From contig CM075651.1 in assembly GCA_037953625.1 (NCBI GenBank), forward strand, positions 105,773,001 to 105,837,000: a DNA stretch of 64,000 nucleotides, given 5' to 3'. The stretch comes from Crotalaria pallida. Lineage: Eukaryota; Streptophyta; Magnoliopsida; Fabales; Fabaceae. Made by a program: the position numbers and the translations under genes. This document shows, piece after piece, positions 23,221 to 36,410 of this stretch. The notes below the pieces were generated by a model. That model saw nothing but the letters and a program-made list of their open reading frames with translations. It did no database searches and was not told the origin of the DNA. The stretch's first letter is position 1, and each line of letters starts with the position of its first letter.

Positions 23221-26200
23221 TCTAACAAGTGTAGAATGGCTAAGAGAGTATTCTAAAGGCTTAGAATGGTCTAGGAATGTGTATTAGGTCGTATAAGAAC
23301 CATTAGAATGATCCTAAGCAATGCTTGAGTCCCCAAGGGACATAGAGGGTGTAGCATGAGTCCTTGGAGGTTCTAACAAGTGTAGAATGGTTAAGAGAGT
23401 ATTCTAAAGGCTTAGAATGGTCTAGGAATGTGTATTAGGACTTATAATAACCATTAGAATGATCCTAAACAATGCATGGTACCCCAAGGGACGTAGAGGG
23501 TGTAGCATAAGTCCTTGGAGGTTCTAACAAGTGTAGAATGGCTAAGAGAGTATTCTAAAGGCTTAGAATGGTCTAGGAATGTGTATTATTACTTTTAAGA
23601 ACCATTAGAATGATCCTAAACAATGCTTGAGTCCCCAACGGACGTAGAGGGTCTAGCATGAGTTCTTGGAGGTTCTAACAGGTGTAGAATGGTTAAGAGA
23701 ATATTCTAATGGCTTAGAATGGTCTAGGAATGTGTATTAGGACTTATAAGAACCATTAGAATGATCCTAAACATTGCTTGAATCCCCAAGGGACATAGAG
23801 GGTGTAGCATGAGTCCTTGGAGGTTCTAACAGGTGTAGAATGGTTAAGAGATTATTCTAAAGGCTTAGAATGGTCTAGGAATGTGTATTAGGTCGTATAA
23901 GAACCATTAGAATGATCCTAAACAATGCTTGAGTCCCCAAGGGACGTAGAGGGTGTAACGTGAGACCTTGGAGGTTCTAACAGGTGTAGAATGGTTAAGA
24001 GATTATTCTAAAGGCTTAGAATGGTCTAGGAATGTGTATTAGGTCGTATAAGAACCAATAGAATGATCCTAAACAATGCTTGAGTCCCCAAGGGACATAG
24101 AGGGTGTAGCATGAGTCCTTGGAGGTTCTAACAAGTGTAGAATGGTTAAGAGAGTATTCTAAAGGCTTAGAATGGTCTAGGAATGTGTATTAGGACTTAT
24201 AATAACCATTAGAATGATCATAAACATTGCATGGTACCCCAAGGGACGTAGAGGGTGTAGCATGAGACCTTGGAGGTTCTAACAAGTGTAGAATGGTTAA
24301 GAGAGTATTCTAAAGGCTTAGAATGGTCTAGGAATGTGTATTAGGACTTATAAGAACCATTATAATGATCCTAAACAATACTTGAGTTCCCAAGGGACGT
24401 AGAGGGTCTATCATGAGACCTAGGAGGTTCTAACAGGTGTAGAATGGTTAAGAGAGTATTCTAAAGGCTTAGAATTGTCTAGGAATGTGTATTAGGACTT
24501 ATAATAACCATTAGAATGATCCTAAACATTGCTTGAGTCCCCAAGGGACGTAGAGGGTCTAGCATGACTTCTTGGAGGTTCTAGCAGGTGTAGAATGGTT
24601 AAGAGAATATTCTAATGGCTTAGAATGGTCTAGGAATGTGTATTAGGACTTATAAGAACCATTAGAATGATCCTAAACATTGCTTGAATCCCCAAGGGAC
24701 ATAGAGGGTGTAGCATGAGTCCTTGGAGGTTCTAACAGGTGTAGAATGGTTAAGAGATTATTCTAAAGGCTTAGAATGGTATAGGAATGTGTATTAGGAC
24801 TTATAATAACAATTAGAATGATCCTAAACAATGCTTGAGTCCACAAGGGACGTAGAGGGTGTAGCATGAGTCCTTGGAGGTTCTAACAAGTGTAGAATGG
24901 TTAAGAAAGTATTCTAAAGGCTTGTAATGTTCTAGGAATGTGTATTTGGACTTATAATAACCATTAGAATGATCCTAAACAATGCATGGTACCCCAAGGG
25001 ACGTAGAGGGTGTAGCATGAGTCCTTGGAGGTTCTAACAAGTGTAGAATGGCTAAGAGAGTATTCTAAAGGCTTAGAATGGTCTAGGAATGTGTATTAGG
25101 TCGTATAAGAACCATTAGAATGATCCTAAGCAATGCTTGAGTCCCCAAGGGACATAGAGGGTGTAGCATGAGTCCTTGGAGGTTCTAACAAGTGTAGAAT
25201 GGTTAAGAGAGTATTCTAAAGGCTTAGAATGGTCTAGGAATGTGTATTAGGACTTATAATAACCATTAGAATGATCCTAAACAATGCATGGTACCCCAAG
25301 GGACGTAGAGGGTGTAGCATAAGTCCTTGGAGGTTCTAACAAGTGTAGAATGGCTAAGAGAGTATTCTAAAGGCTTAGAATGGTCTAGGAATGTGTATTA
25401 TTACTTTTAAGAACCATTAGAATGATCCTAAACAATGCTTGAGTCCCCAACGGACGTAGAGGGTCTAGCATGAGTTCTTGGAGGTTCTAACAGGTGTAGA
25501 ATGGTTAAGAGAATATTCTAAAGGCTTAGAATGGTCTAGGAATGTGTATTAGGACTTATAAGAACCATTAGAATGATCCTAAACATTGCTTGAATCCCCA
25601 AGGGACATAGAGGGTGTAGCATGAGTCCTTGGAGGTTCTAACAGGTGTAGAATGGTTAAGAGATTATTCTAAAGGCTTAGAATGGTCTAGGAATGTGTAT
25701 TAGGTCGTATAAGAACCATTAGAATGATCCTAAACAATGCTTGAGTTCCCAAGGGACGTAGAGGGTGTAACATGAGACCTTGGAGGTTCTAACAGGTGTA
25801 GAATGGTTAAGAGATTATTCTAAAGGCTTAGAATGGTCTAGGAATGTGTATTAGGTCGTATAAGAACCAATAGAATGATCCTAAACAATGCTTGAGTCCC
25901 CAAGGGACATAGAGGGTGTAGCATGAGTCCTTGGAGGTTCTAACAAGTGTAGAATGGTTAAGAGAGTATTCTAAAGGCTTAGAATGGTCTAGGAATGTGT
26001 ATTAGGACTTATAATAACCATTAGAATGATCATAAACATTGCATGGTACCCCAAGGGACGTAGAGGGTGTAGCATGAGACCTTGGAGGTTCTAACAAGTG
26101 TAGAATGGTTAAGAGAGTATTCTAAAGGCTTAGAATGGTCTAGGAATGTGTATTAGGACTTATAAGAACCATTATAATGATCCTAAACAATACTTGAGTT

Positions 26201-27400
26201 CCCAAGGGACGTAGAGGGTCTATCATGAGACCTAGGAGGTTCTAACAAGTGTAGAATGGTTAAGAGAGTATTCTAAAGGCTTAGAATGGTCTAGGAATGT
26301 GTATTAGGACTTATAATAACCATTAGAATGATCCTAAACAATGCATGGTACCCCAAGGGACGTAGAGGGTGTAGCATAAGTCCTTGGAGGTTCTAACAAG
26401 TGTAGAATGGCTAAGAGAGTATTCTAAAGGCTTAGAATGGTCTAGGAATGTGTATTATTACTTTTAAGAACCATTAGAATGATCCTAAACAATGCTTGAG
26501 TCCCCAACGGACGTAGAGGGTCTAGCATGAGTTCTTGGAGGTTCTAACAGGTGTAGAATGGTTAAGAGAATATTCTAATGGCTTAGAATGGTCTAGGAAT
26601 GTGTATTAGTACTTATAAGAACCATTAGAATGATCCTAAACATTGCTTGAATCCCCAAGGGACATAGAGGGTGTAGCATGAGTCCTTGGAGGTTCTAACA
26701 GGTGTAGAATGGTTAAGAGAATATTCTAATGGCTTAGAATGGTCTAGGAATGTGTATTAGGACTTATAAGAACCATTAGAATGATCCTAAACAATGCTTG
26801 AGTCCCCAAGGGACATAGAGGGTGTAGCATGAGTCCTTGGAGGTTCTAACAAGTGTAGAATGGTTAAGAGAGTATTCTAAAGGCTTAGAATGGTCTAGGA
26901 ATGTGTATTAGGACTTATAATAACCATTAGAATGATCATAAACATTGCATGGTACCCCAAGGGACGTAGAGGGTGTAGCATGAGACCTTGGAGGTTCTAA
27001 CAAGTGTAGAATGGTTAAGAGAGTATTCTAAAGGCTTAGAATGGTCTAGGAATGTGTATTAGGACTTATAAGAACCATTATAATGATCCTAAACAATACT
27101 TGAGTCCCCAAGGGACGTAGAGGGTCTATCATGAGACCTAGGAGGTTCTAACAGGTGTAGAATGGTTAAGAGAGTATTCTAAAGGCTTAGAATTTTCTAG
27201 GAATGTGTATTAGGACTTATAATAACCATTAGAATGATCCTAAACATTGCTTGAGTCCCCAAGGGACGTAGTGGGTCTAGAATGAGTCCTTGGATGTTCT
27301 AACACGTGTAGAATGGTTAAGAGAGTATTCTAAAGGCTTAGAATGGTCTAGGAATGTGTATTAGGACTTATAAGAACCATTAGAATGATCCTAAACAATG
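23210..27400 (+). repeat. Copy B of the 4.2-kb satellite segment
   Basis: This is the 7248-bp-offset partner of 15.96-20.15 kb, with all the diagnostic variants listed there in the same order. It carries GAGTTCCCAAGG variants near 24385, 25743 and 26197, matching 17137, 18495 and 18949. After about 27.4 kb the order of monomers changes and a new 11-monomer block begins. Confidence 0.85.
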
Positions 27401-30400
27401 CTTGAGTCCCCAAGGGACGTAGAGGGTGTAGCATGAGTCCTTGGAGGTTCTAACAAGTGTAGAATGTTTAAGAGAGTATTCTAAAGGCTTAGAATGGTCT
27501 AGGAATGTGTATTAGGACTTATAATAACAATTAGAATGATCCTAAACAATGCTTGAGTCCACAAGGAACGTAGAGGGTGTAGCATGAGTCCTTGGAGGTT
27601 CTAACAAGTGTAGAATGGTTAAGAAAGTATTCTAAAGGCTTATAATGTTCTAGGAATGTGTATTTGGACTTATAATAACCATTAGAATGATCCTAAACAA
27701 TGCATGGTACCCCAAGGGACGTAGAGGGTGTAGCATGAGTCCTTGGAGGTTCTAACAAGTGTACAATGGCTAAGAGAGTATTCTAAAGGCTTAGAATGGT
27801 CTAGGAATGTGTATTAGGTCGTATAAGAACCATTAGAATGATCCTAAGCAATGCTTGAGTCCCCAAGGGACATAAAGGGTGTAGCATGAGTCCTTGGAGG
27901 TTCTAACAAGTGTAGAATGGTTAAGAGAGTATTCTAAAGGCTTAGAATGGTCTAGGAATGTGTATTAGGACTTATAATAACCATTAGAATGATCCTAAAC
28001 AATGCATGGTACCCCAAGGGACGTAGAAGGTGTAGCATAAGTCCTTGGAGGTTCTAACAAGTGTAGAATGGCTAAGAGAGTATTCTAAAGGCTTAGAATG
28101 GTCTAGGAATGTGTATTATTACTTTTAAGAACCATTAGAATGATCCTAAACAATGCTTGAGTCCCCAACGGACGTAGAGGGTCTAGCATGAGTTCTTGGA
28201 GGTTCTAACAGGTGTAGAATGGTTAAGAGAATATTCTAATGGCTTAGAATGGTCTAGGAATGTGTATTAGGACTTATAAGAACCATTAGAATGATCCTAA
28301 ACATTGCTTGAATCCCCAAGGGACATAGAGGGAGTAGCATGAGTCCTTGGAGGTTCTAACAGGTGTAGAATGGTTAAGAGATTATTCTAAAGGCTTAGAA
28401 TGGTCTAGGAATGTGTATTAGGTCGTATAAGAACCATTAGAATGATCCTAAACAATGCTTGAGTCCCCAAGGGACATAGAGGGTGTAGCATGAGTCCTTG
28501 GAGGTTCTAACAAGTGTAGAATGGTTAAGAGAGTATTCTAAAGGCTTAGAATGGTCTAGGAATGTGTATTAGGACTTATAATAACCATTAGAATGATCAT
28601 AAACATTGCATGGTACCCCAAGGGACGTAGAGGGTGTAGCATGAGACCTTGGAGGTTCTAACAAGTGTAGAATGGTTAAGAGAGTATTCTAAAGGCTTAG
28701 AATGGTCTAGGAATGTGTATTAGGACTTATAAGAACCATTATAATGATCCTAAACAATACTTGAGTCCCCAAGGGACGTAGAGGGTCTATCATGAGACCT
28801 AGGAGGTTCTAACAGGTGTAGAATGGTTAAGAGAGTATTCTAAAGGCTTAGAATTTTCTAGGAATGTGTATTAGGACTTATAATAACCATTAGAATGATC
28901 CTAAACATTGCTTGAGTCCCCAAGGGACGTAGAGGGTCTAGAATGAGTCCTTGGAGGTTCTAACACGTGTAGAATGGTTAAGAGAGTATTCTAAAGGCTT
29001 AGAATGGTCTAGGAATGTGTATTAGGACTTATAAGAACCATTAGAATGATCCTAAACAATGCTTGAGTCCCCAAGGGACGTAGAGGGTGTAGCATGAGTC
29101 CTTGGAGGTTCTAACAAGTGTAGAATGTTTAAGAGAGTATTCTAAAGGCTTAGAATGGTCTAGGAATGTGTATTAGGACTTATAATAACAATTAGAATGA
29201 TCCTAAACAATGCTTGAGTCCACAAGGGACGTAGAGGGTGTAGCATGAGTCCTTGGAGGTTCTAACAAGTGTAGAATGGTTAAGAAAGTATTCTAAAGGC
29301 TTATAATGTTCTAGGAATGTGTATTTGGACTTATAATAACCATTAGAATGATCCTAAACAATGCATGGTACCCCAAGGGACGTAGAGGGTGTAGCATGAG
29401 TCCTTGGAGGTTCTAACAAGTGTACAATGGCTAAGAGAGTATTCTAAAGGCTTAGAATGGTCTAGGAATGTGTATTAGGTCGTATAAGAACCATTAGAAT
29501 GATCCTAAGCAATGCTTGAGTCCCCAAGGGACATAAAGGGTGTAGCATGAGTCCTTGGAGGTTCTAACAAGTGTAGAATGGTTAAGAGAGTATTCTAAAG
29601 GCTTAGAATGGTCTAGGAATGTGTATTAGGACTTATAATAACCATTAGAATGATCCTAAACAATGCATGGTACCCCAAGGGACGTAGAGGGTGTAGCATA
29701 AGTCCTTGGAGGTTCTAACAAGTGTAGAATGGCTAAGAGAGTATTCTAAAGGCTTAGAATGGTCTAGGAATGTGTATTATTACTTTTAAGAACCATTAGA
29801 ATGATCCTAAACAATGCTTGAGTCCCCAACGGACGTAGAGGGTCTAGCATGAGTTCTTGGAGGTTCTAACAGGTGTAGAATGGTTAAGAGAATATTCTAA
29901 TGGCTTAGAATGGTCTAGGAATGTGTATTAGGACTTATAAGAACCATTAGAATGATCCTAAACATTGCTTGAATCCCCAAGGGACATAGAGGGAGTAGCA
30001 TGAGTCCTTGGAGGTTCTAACAGGTGTAGAATGGTTAAGAGATTATTCTAAAGGCTTAGAATGGTCTAGGAATGTGTATTAGGTCGTATAAGAACCATTA
30101 GAATGATCCTAAACAATGCTTGAGTCCCCAAGGGACAGAGAGGGTGTAGCATGAGTCCTTGGAGGTTCTAACAAGTGTAGAATGGTTAAGAGAGTATTCT
30201 AAAGGCTTAGAATGGTCTAGGAATGTGTATTAGGACTTATAATAACCATTAGAATGATCATAAACATTGCATGGTACCCCAAGGGACGTAGAGGGTGTAG
30301 CATGAGACCTTGGAGGTTCTAACAAGTGTAGAATGGTTAAGAGAGTATTCTAAAGGCTTAGAATGGTCTAGGAATGTGTATTAGGACTTATAAGAACCAT

Positions 30401-30510
30401 TATAATGATCCTAAACAATACTTGAGTCCCCAAGGGACGTAAAGGGTCTATCATGAGACCTAGGAGGTTCTAACAGGTGTAGAATGGTTAAGAGAGTATT
30501 CTAAAGGCTT
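27190..30510 (+). repeat. 1661-bp, 11-monomer tandem duplication
   Basis: Pairs at exactly 1661 bp (11 x 151) are AGAATTTTCT at 27189 and 28850, GTACAATGGC at 27761 and 29422, CATAAAGGG at 27871 and 29532, and GGAGTAGC at 28331 and 29992. The second copy lacks the private CACAAGGAACG (27560 region) and GTAGAAGG (28023) changes of the first. The block overlaps the start of the 8456-bp duplication that follows. Confidence 0.82.
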
Positions 30511-33500
30511 AGAATGGTCTAGGAATGTGTATTAGGACTTATAATAACCATTAGAATGATCCTAAACATTGCTTGAGTCCCCAAGGGACGTAGAGGGTCT
30601 AGAATGAGTCCTTGGAGGTTCTAACACGTGTAGAATGGTTAAGAGAGTATTCTGAAGGCTTAGAATGGTCTAGGAATGTGTATTAGGACTTATAAGAACC
30701 ATTAGAATGATCCTAAACAATGCTTGAGTCCCCAAGGGACGTAGAGGGTGTAACATGAGTCCTTGGAGGTTCTAACAAGTGTAGAATGGTTAAGAGAGTA
30801 TTCTAAAGGCTTAGAATGGTCTAGGAATGTGTATTAGGACTTATAAGAACCATTAGAATGATCCTAAACAATGCTTGAGTCCCCAAGAGACGTAGAGGGT
30901 GTAGCATGAGTCCTTGGAGGTTCTAACAAGTGTAGAATGTTTAAGAGAGTATTCTAAAGGCTTAGAATGGTCTAGGAATGTGTATTAGGACTTATAATAA
31001 CAATTAGAATGATCCTAAACAATGCTTGAGTCCACAAGGGACGTAGAGGGTGTAGCATGAGTCCTTGGAGGTTCTAACAAGTGTAGAATGGTTAAGAAAG
31101 TATTCTAAAGGCTTATAATGTTCTAGGAATGTGTATTTGGACTTATAATAACCATTAGAATGATCCTAAACAGTGCATGGTACCCCAAGGGACGTAGAGG
31201 GTGTAGCATGAGTCCTTGGAGGTTCTAACAAGTGTAGAATGGCTAAGAGAGTATTCTAAAGGCTTAGAATGGTCTAGGAATGTGTATTAGGTCGTATAAG
31301 AACCATTAGAATGATCCTAAGCAATGCTTGAGTCCCCAAGGGACATAGAGGGTGTAGCATGAGTCCTTGGAGGTTCTAACACGTGTAGAATGGTTAAGAG
31401 AGTATTCTAAAGGCTTAGAATGGTCTAGGAATGTGTATTAGGACTTATAAGAACCATTAGAATGATCCTAAACAATGCTTGAGTCCCCAAGGGACGTTGA
31501 GGGTGTAGCATGAGTCCTTGGAGGTTCTAACAAGTGTAGAATGTTTAAGAGAGTATTCTAAAGGCTTAGAATGGTCTAGGAATGTGTATTAGGACTTATA
31601 ATAACAATTAGAATGATCCTAAACAATGCTTGAGTCCACAAGGGACGTAGAGGGTGTAGCATGAGTCCTTGGAGGTTCTAACAAGTGTAGAATGGTTAAG
31701 AAAGTATTCTAAAGGCTTATAATGTTCTAGGAATGTGTATTTGGACTTATAATAACCATTAGAATGATCCTAAACAATGCAAGGTACCCCAAGGGACGTA
31801 GAGGGTGTAGCATGAGTCCTTGGAGGTTCTAACAAGTGTACAATGGCTAAGAGAGTATTCTAAAGGCTTAGAATGGTCTAGGAATGTGTATTAGGTCGTA
31901 TAAGAACCATTAGAATGATCCTAAGCAATGCTTGAGTCCCCAAGGGACATAAAGGGTGTAGCATGAGTCCTTGGAGGTTCTAACAAGTGTAGAATGGTTA
32001 AGAGAGTATTCTAAAGGCTTAGAATGGTCTAGGAATGTGTATTAGGACTTATAATAACCATTAGAATGATCCTAAACAATGCATGGTACCCCAAGGGACG
32101 TAGAGGGTGTAGCATAAGTCTTTGGAGGTTCTAACAAGTGTAGAATGGCTAAGAGAGTATTCTAAAGGCTTAGAATGGTCTAGGAATGTGTATTATTACT
32201 TTTAAGAACCATTAGAATGATCCTAAACAATGCTTGAGTCCCCAACGGACGTAGAGGGTCTAGCATGAGTTCTTGGAGGTTCTAACAGGTGTAAAATGGT
32301 TAAGAGAATATTCTAATGGCTTAGAATGGTCTAGGAATGTGTATTAGGACTTATAAGAACCATTAGAATGATCCTAAACATTGCTTGAATCCCCAAGGGA
32401 CATAGAGGGAGTAGCATGAGTCCTTGGAGGTTCTAACAGGTGTAGAATGGTTAAGAGATTATTCTAAAGGCTTAGAATGGTCTAGGAATGTGTATTAGGT
32501 CGTATAAGAACCATTAGAATGATCCTAAACAATGCTTGAGTCCCCAAGGGACATAGAGGGTGTAGCATGAGTCCTTGGAGGTTCTAACAAGTGTAGAATG
32601 GTTAAGAGAGTATTCTAAAGGCTTAGAATGGTCTAGGAATGTGTATTAGGACTTATAATAACCATTAGAATGATCATAAACATTGCATGGTACCCCAAGG
32701 GACGTAGAGGGTGTAGCATGAGTCCTTGGAGGTTCTAACAAGTGTAGAATGTTTAAGAGAGTATTCTAAAGGCTTAGAATGGTCTAGGAATGTGTATTAG
32801 GACTTATAATAACAATTAGAATGATCCTAAACAATGCTTGAGTCCACAAGGGACGTAGAGGGTGTAGCATGAGTCCTTGGAGGTTCTAACAAGTGTAGAA
32901 TGGTTAAGAAAGTATTCTAAAGGCTTATAATGTTCTAGGAATGTGTATTTGGACTTATAATAACCATTAGAATGATCCTAAACAGTGCATGGTACCCCAA
33001 GGGACGTAGAGGGTGTAGCATGAGTCCTTGGAGGTTCTAACAAGTGTAGAATGGCTAAGAGAGTATTCTAAAGGCTTAGAATGGTCTAGGAATGTGTATT
33101 AGGTCGTATAAGAACCATTAGAATGATCGTAAGCAATGCTTGAGTCCCCAAGGGACATAGAGGGTGTAGCATGAGTCCTTGGAGGTTCTAACACGTGTAG
33201 AATGGTTAAGAGAGTATTCTAAAGACTTAGAATGGTCTAGGAATGTGTATTAGGACTTATAAGAACCATTAGAATGATCCTAAACAATGCTTGAGTCCCC
33301 AAGGGACGTTGAGGGTGTAGCATGAGTCCTTGGAGGTTCTAACAAGTGTAGAATGGCTAAGAGAGTATTCTAAAGGCTTAGAATGGTCTAGGAATGTGTA
33401 TTATTACTTTTAAGAACCATTAGAATGATCCTAAACAATGCTTGAGTCCCCAACGGACGTAGAGGGTCTAGCATGAGTTCTTGGAGGTTCTAACAGGTGT

Positions 33501-36410
33501 AAAATGGTTAAGAGAATATTCTAATGGCTTAGAATGGTCTAGGAATGTGTATTAGGACTTATAAGAACCATTAGAATGATCCTAAACATTGCTTGAATCC
33601 CCAAGGGACATAGAGGGAGTAGCATGAGTCCTTGGAGGTTCTAACAGGTGTAGAATGGTTAAGAGATTATTCTAAAGGCTTAGAATGGTCTAGGAATGTG
33701 TATTAGGTCGTATAAGAACCATTAGAATGATCCTAAACAATGCTTGAGTCCCCAAGGGACATAGAGGGTGTAGCATGAGTCCTTGGAGGTTCTAACAAGT
33801 GTAGAATGGTTAAGAGAGTATTCTAAAGGCTTAGAATGGTCTAGGAATGTGTATTAGGACTTATAATAACCATTAGAATGATCATAAACATTGCATGGTA
33901 CCCCAAGGGACGTAGAGGGTGTAGCATGAGTCCTTGGAGGTTCTAACAAGTGTAGAATGTTTAAGAGAGTATTCTAAAGGCTTAGAATGGTCTAGGAATG
34001 TGTATTAGGACTTATAATAACAATTAGAATGATCCTAAACAATGCTTGAGTCCACAAGGGACGTAGAGGGTGTAGCATGAGTCCTTGGAGGTTCTAACAA
34101 GTGTAGAATGGTTAAGAAAGTATTCTAAAGGCTTATAATGTTCTAGGAATGTGTATTTGGACTTATAATAACCATTAGAATGATCCTAAACAGTGCATGG
34201 TACCCCAAGGGACGTAGAGGGTGTAGCATGAGTCCTTGGAGGTTCTAACAAGTGTAGAATGGCTAAGAGAGTATTCTAAAGGCTTAGAATGGTCTAGGAA
34301 TGTGTATTAGGTCGTATAAGAACCATTAGAATGATCGTAAGCAATGCTTGAGTCCCCAAGGGACATAGAGGGTGTAGCATGAGTCCTTGGAGGTTCTAAC
34401 ACGTGTAGAATGGTTAAGAGAGTATTCTAAAGACTTAGAATGGTCTAGGAATGTGTATTAGGACTTATAAGAACCATTAGAATGATCCTAAACAATGCTT
34501 GAGTCCCCAAGGGACGTTGAGGGTGTAGCATGAGTCCTTGGAGGTTCTAACAAGTGTAGAATGTTTAAGAGAGTATTCTAAAGGCTTAGAATGGTCTAGG
34601 AATGTGTATTAGGACTTATAATAACAATTAGAATGATCCTAAACAATGCTTGAGTCCACAAGGGACGTAGAGGGTGTAGCATGAGTCCTTGGAGGTTCTA
34701 ACAAGTGTAGAATGGTTAAGAAAGTATTCTAAAGGCTTATAATGTTCTAGGAATGTGTATTTGGACTTATAATAACCATTAGAATGATCCTAAACAATGC
34801 ATGGTACCCCAAGGGACGTAGAGGGTGTAGCATGAGTCCTTGGAGGTTCTAACAAGTGTACAATGGCTAAGAGAGTATTCTAAAGGCTTAGAATGGTCTA
34901 GGAATGTGTATTAGGTCGTATAAGAACCATTAGAATGATCCTAAGCAATGCTTGAGTCCCCAAGGGACATAAAGGGTGTAGCATGAGTCCTTGGAGGTTC
35001 TAACAAGTGTAGAATGGTTAAGAGAGTATTCTAAAGGCTTAGAATGGTCTAGGAATGTGTATTAGGACTTATAATAACCATTAGAATGATCCTAAACAAT
35101 GCATGGTACCCCAAGGGACGTAGAGGGTGTAGCATAAGTCCTTGGAGGTTCTAACAAGTGTAGAATGGCAAAGAGAGTATTCTAAAGGCTTAGAATGGTC
35201 TAGGAATGTGTATTATTACTTTTAAGAACCATTAGAATGATCCTAAACAATGCTTGAGTCCCCAACGGACGTAGAGGGTCTAGCATGAGTTCTTGGAGGT
35301 TCTAACAGGTGTAGAATGGTTAAGAGAATATTCTAATGGCTTAGAATGGTCTAGGAATGTGTATTAGGACTTATAAGAACCATTAGAATGATCCTAAACA
35401 TTGATTGAATCCCCAAGGGACATAGAGGGAGTAGCATGAGTCCTTGGAGGTTCTAACAGGTGTAGAATGGTTAAGAGATTATTCTAAAGGCTTAGAATGG
35501 TCTAGGAATGTGTATTAGGTCGTATAAGAACCATTAGAATGATCCTAAACAATGCTTGAGTCCCCAAGGGACATAGAGGGTGTAGCATGAGTCCTTGGAG
35601 GTTCTAACAAGTGTAGAATGGTTAAGAGAGTATTCTAAAGGCTTAGAATGGTCTAGGAATGTGTATTAGGACTTATAATAACCATTAGAATGATCATAAA
35701 CATTGCATGGTACCCCAAGGGACGTAGAGGGTGTAGCATGAGACCTTGGAGGTTCTAACAAGTGTAGAATGGTTAAGAGAGTATTCTAAAGGCTTAGAAT
35801 GGTCTAGGAATGTGTATTAGGACTTATAAGAACCATTATAATGATCCTAAACAATACTTGAGTCCCCAAGGGACGTAAAGGGTCTATCATGAGACCTAGG
35901 AGGTTCTAACAGGTGTAGAATGGTTAAGAGAGTATTCTAAAGGCTTAGAATGGTCTAGGAATGTGTATTAGGACTTATAATAACCATTAGAATGATCCTA
36001 AACATTGCTTGAGTCCCCAAGGGACGTAGAGGGTCTAGAATGAGTCCTTGGAGGTTCTAACACGTGTAGAATGGTTAAGAGAGTATTCTGAAGGCTTAGA
36101 ATGGTCTAGGAATGTGTATTAGGACTTATAAGAACCATTAGAATGATCCTAAACAATGCTTGAGTCCCCAAGGGACGTAGAGGGTGTAACATGAGTCCTT
36201 GGAGGTTCTAACAAGTGTAGAATGGTTAAGAGAGTATTCTAAAGGCTTAGAATGGTCTAGGAATGTGTATTAGGACTTATAAGAACCATTAGAATGATCC
36301 TAAACAATGCTTGAGTCCCCAAGAGACGTAGAGGGTGTAGCATGAGTCCTTGGAGGTTCTAACAAGTGTAGAATGTTTAAGAGAGTATTCTAAAGGCTTA
36401 GAATGGTCTA
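27950..36410 (+). repeat. Copy 1 of the 8456-bp (56-monomer) duplication
   Basis: Markers shared at exactly 8456 bp with the next copy are TAGAAGG at 28024 and 36480, AGAATTTTCT at 28850 and 37306, ACAGAGAGGG at 30135 and 38591, CCCCAAGAGACG at 30881 and 39337, and AAGGTACCCC at 31781 and 40237. After about 33 kb the offset drops to 7248 bp, because this copy holds an extra 1208-bp subunit. The right junction lies between 36373 (ATGTTTAAG, copy-1 type) and about 36437 (ATAACCATT, copy-2 start). It falls inside a chimeric monomer. Confidence 0.87.
32000..34480 (+). repeat. 1208-bp, 8-monomer unit in two copies
   Basis: GTAAAATGG occurs at 32291 and 33499, GGAGTAGC at 32408 and 33616, ATGTTTAAG at 32749 and 33957, and GATCGTAAG (CG at 33128 and 34336). 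All four pairs are 1208 bp (8 x 151) apart. The downstream copy of the same region has each marker once (GTAAAATGG at 40747, CGTAAG at 41584). The change is exactly one unit gained here or lost there. Confidence 0.87.
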
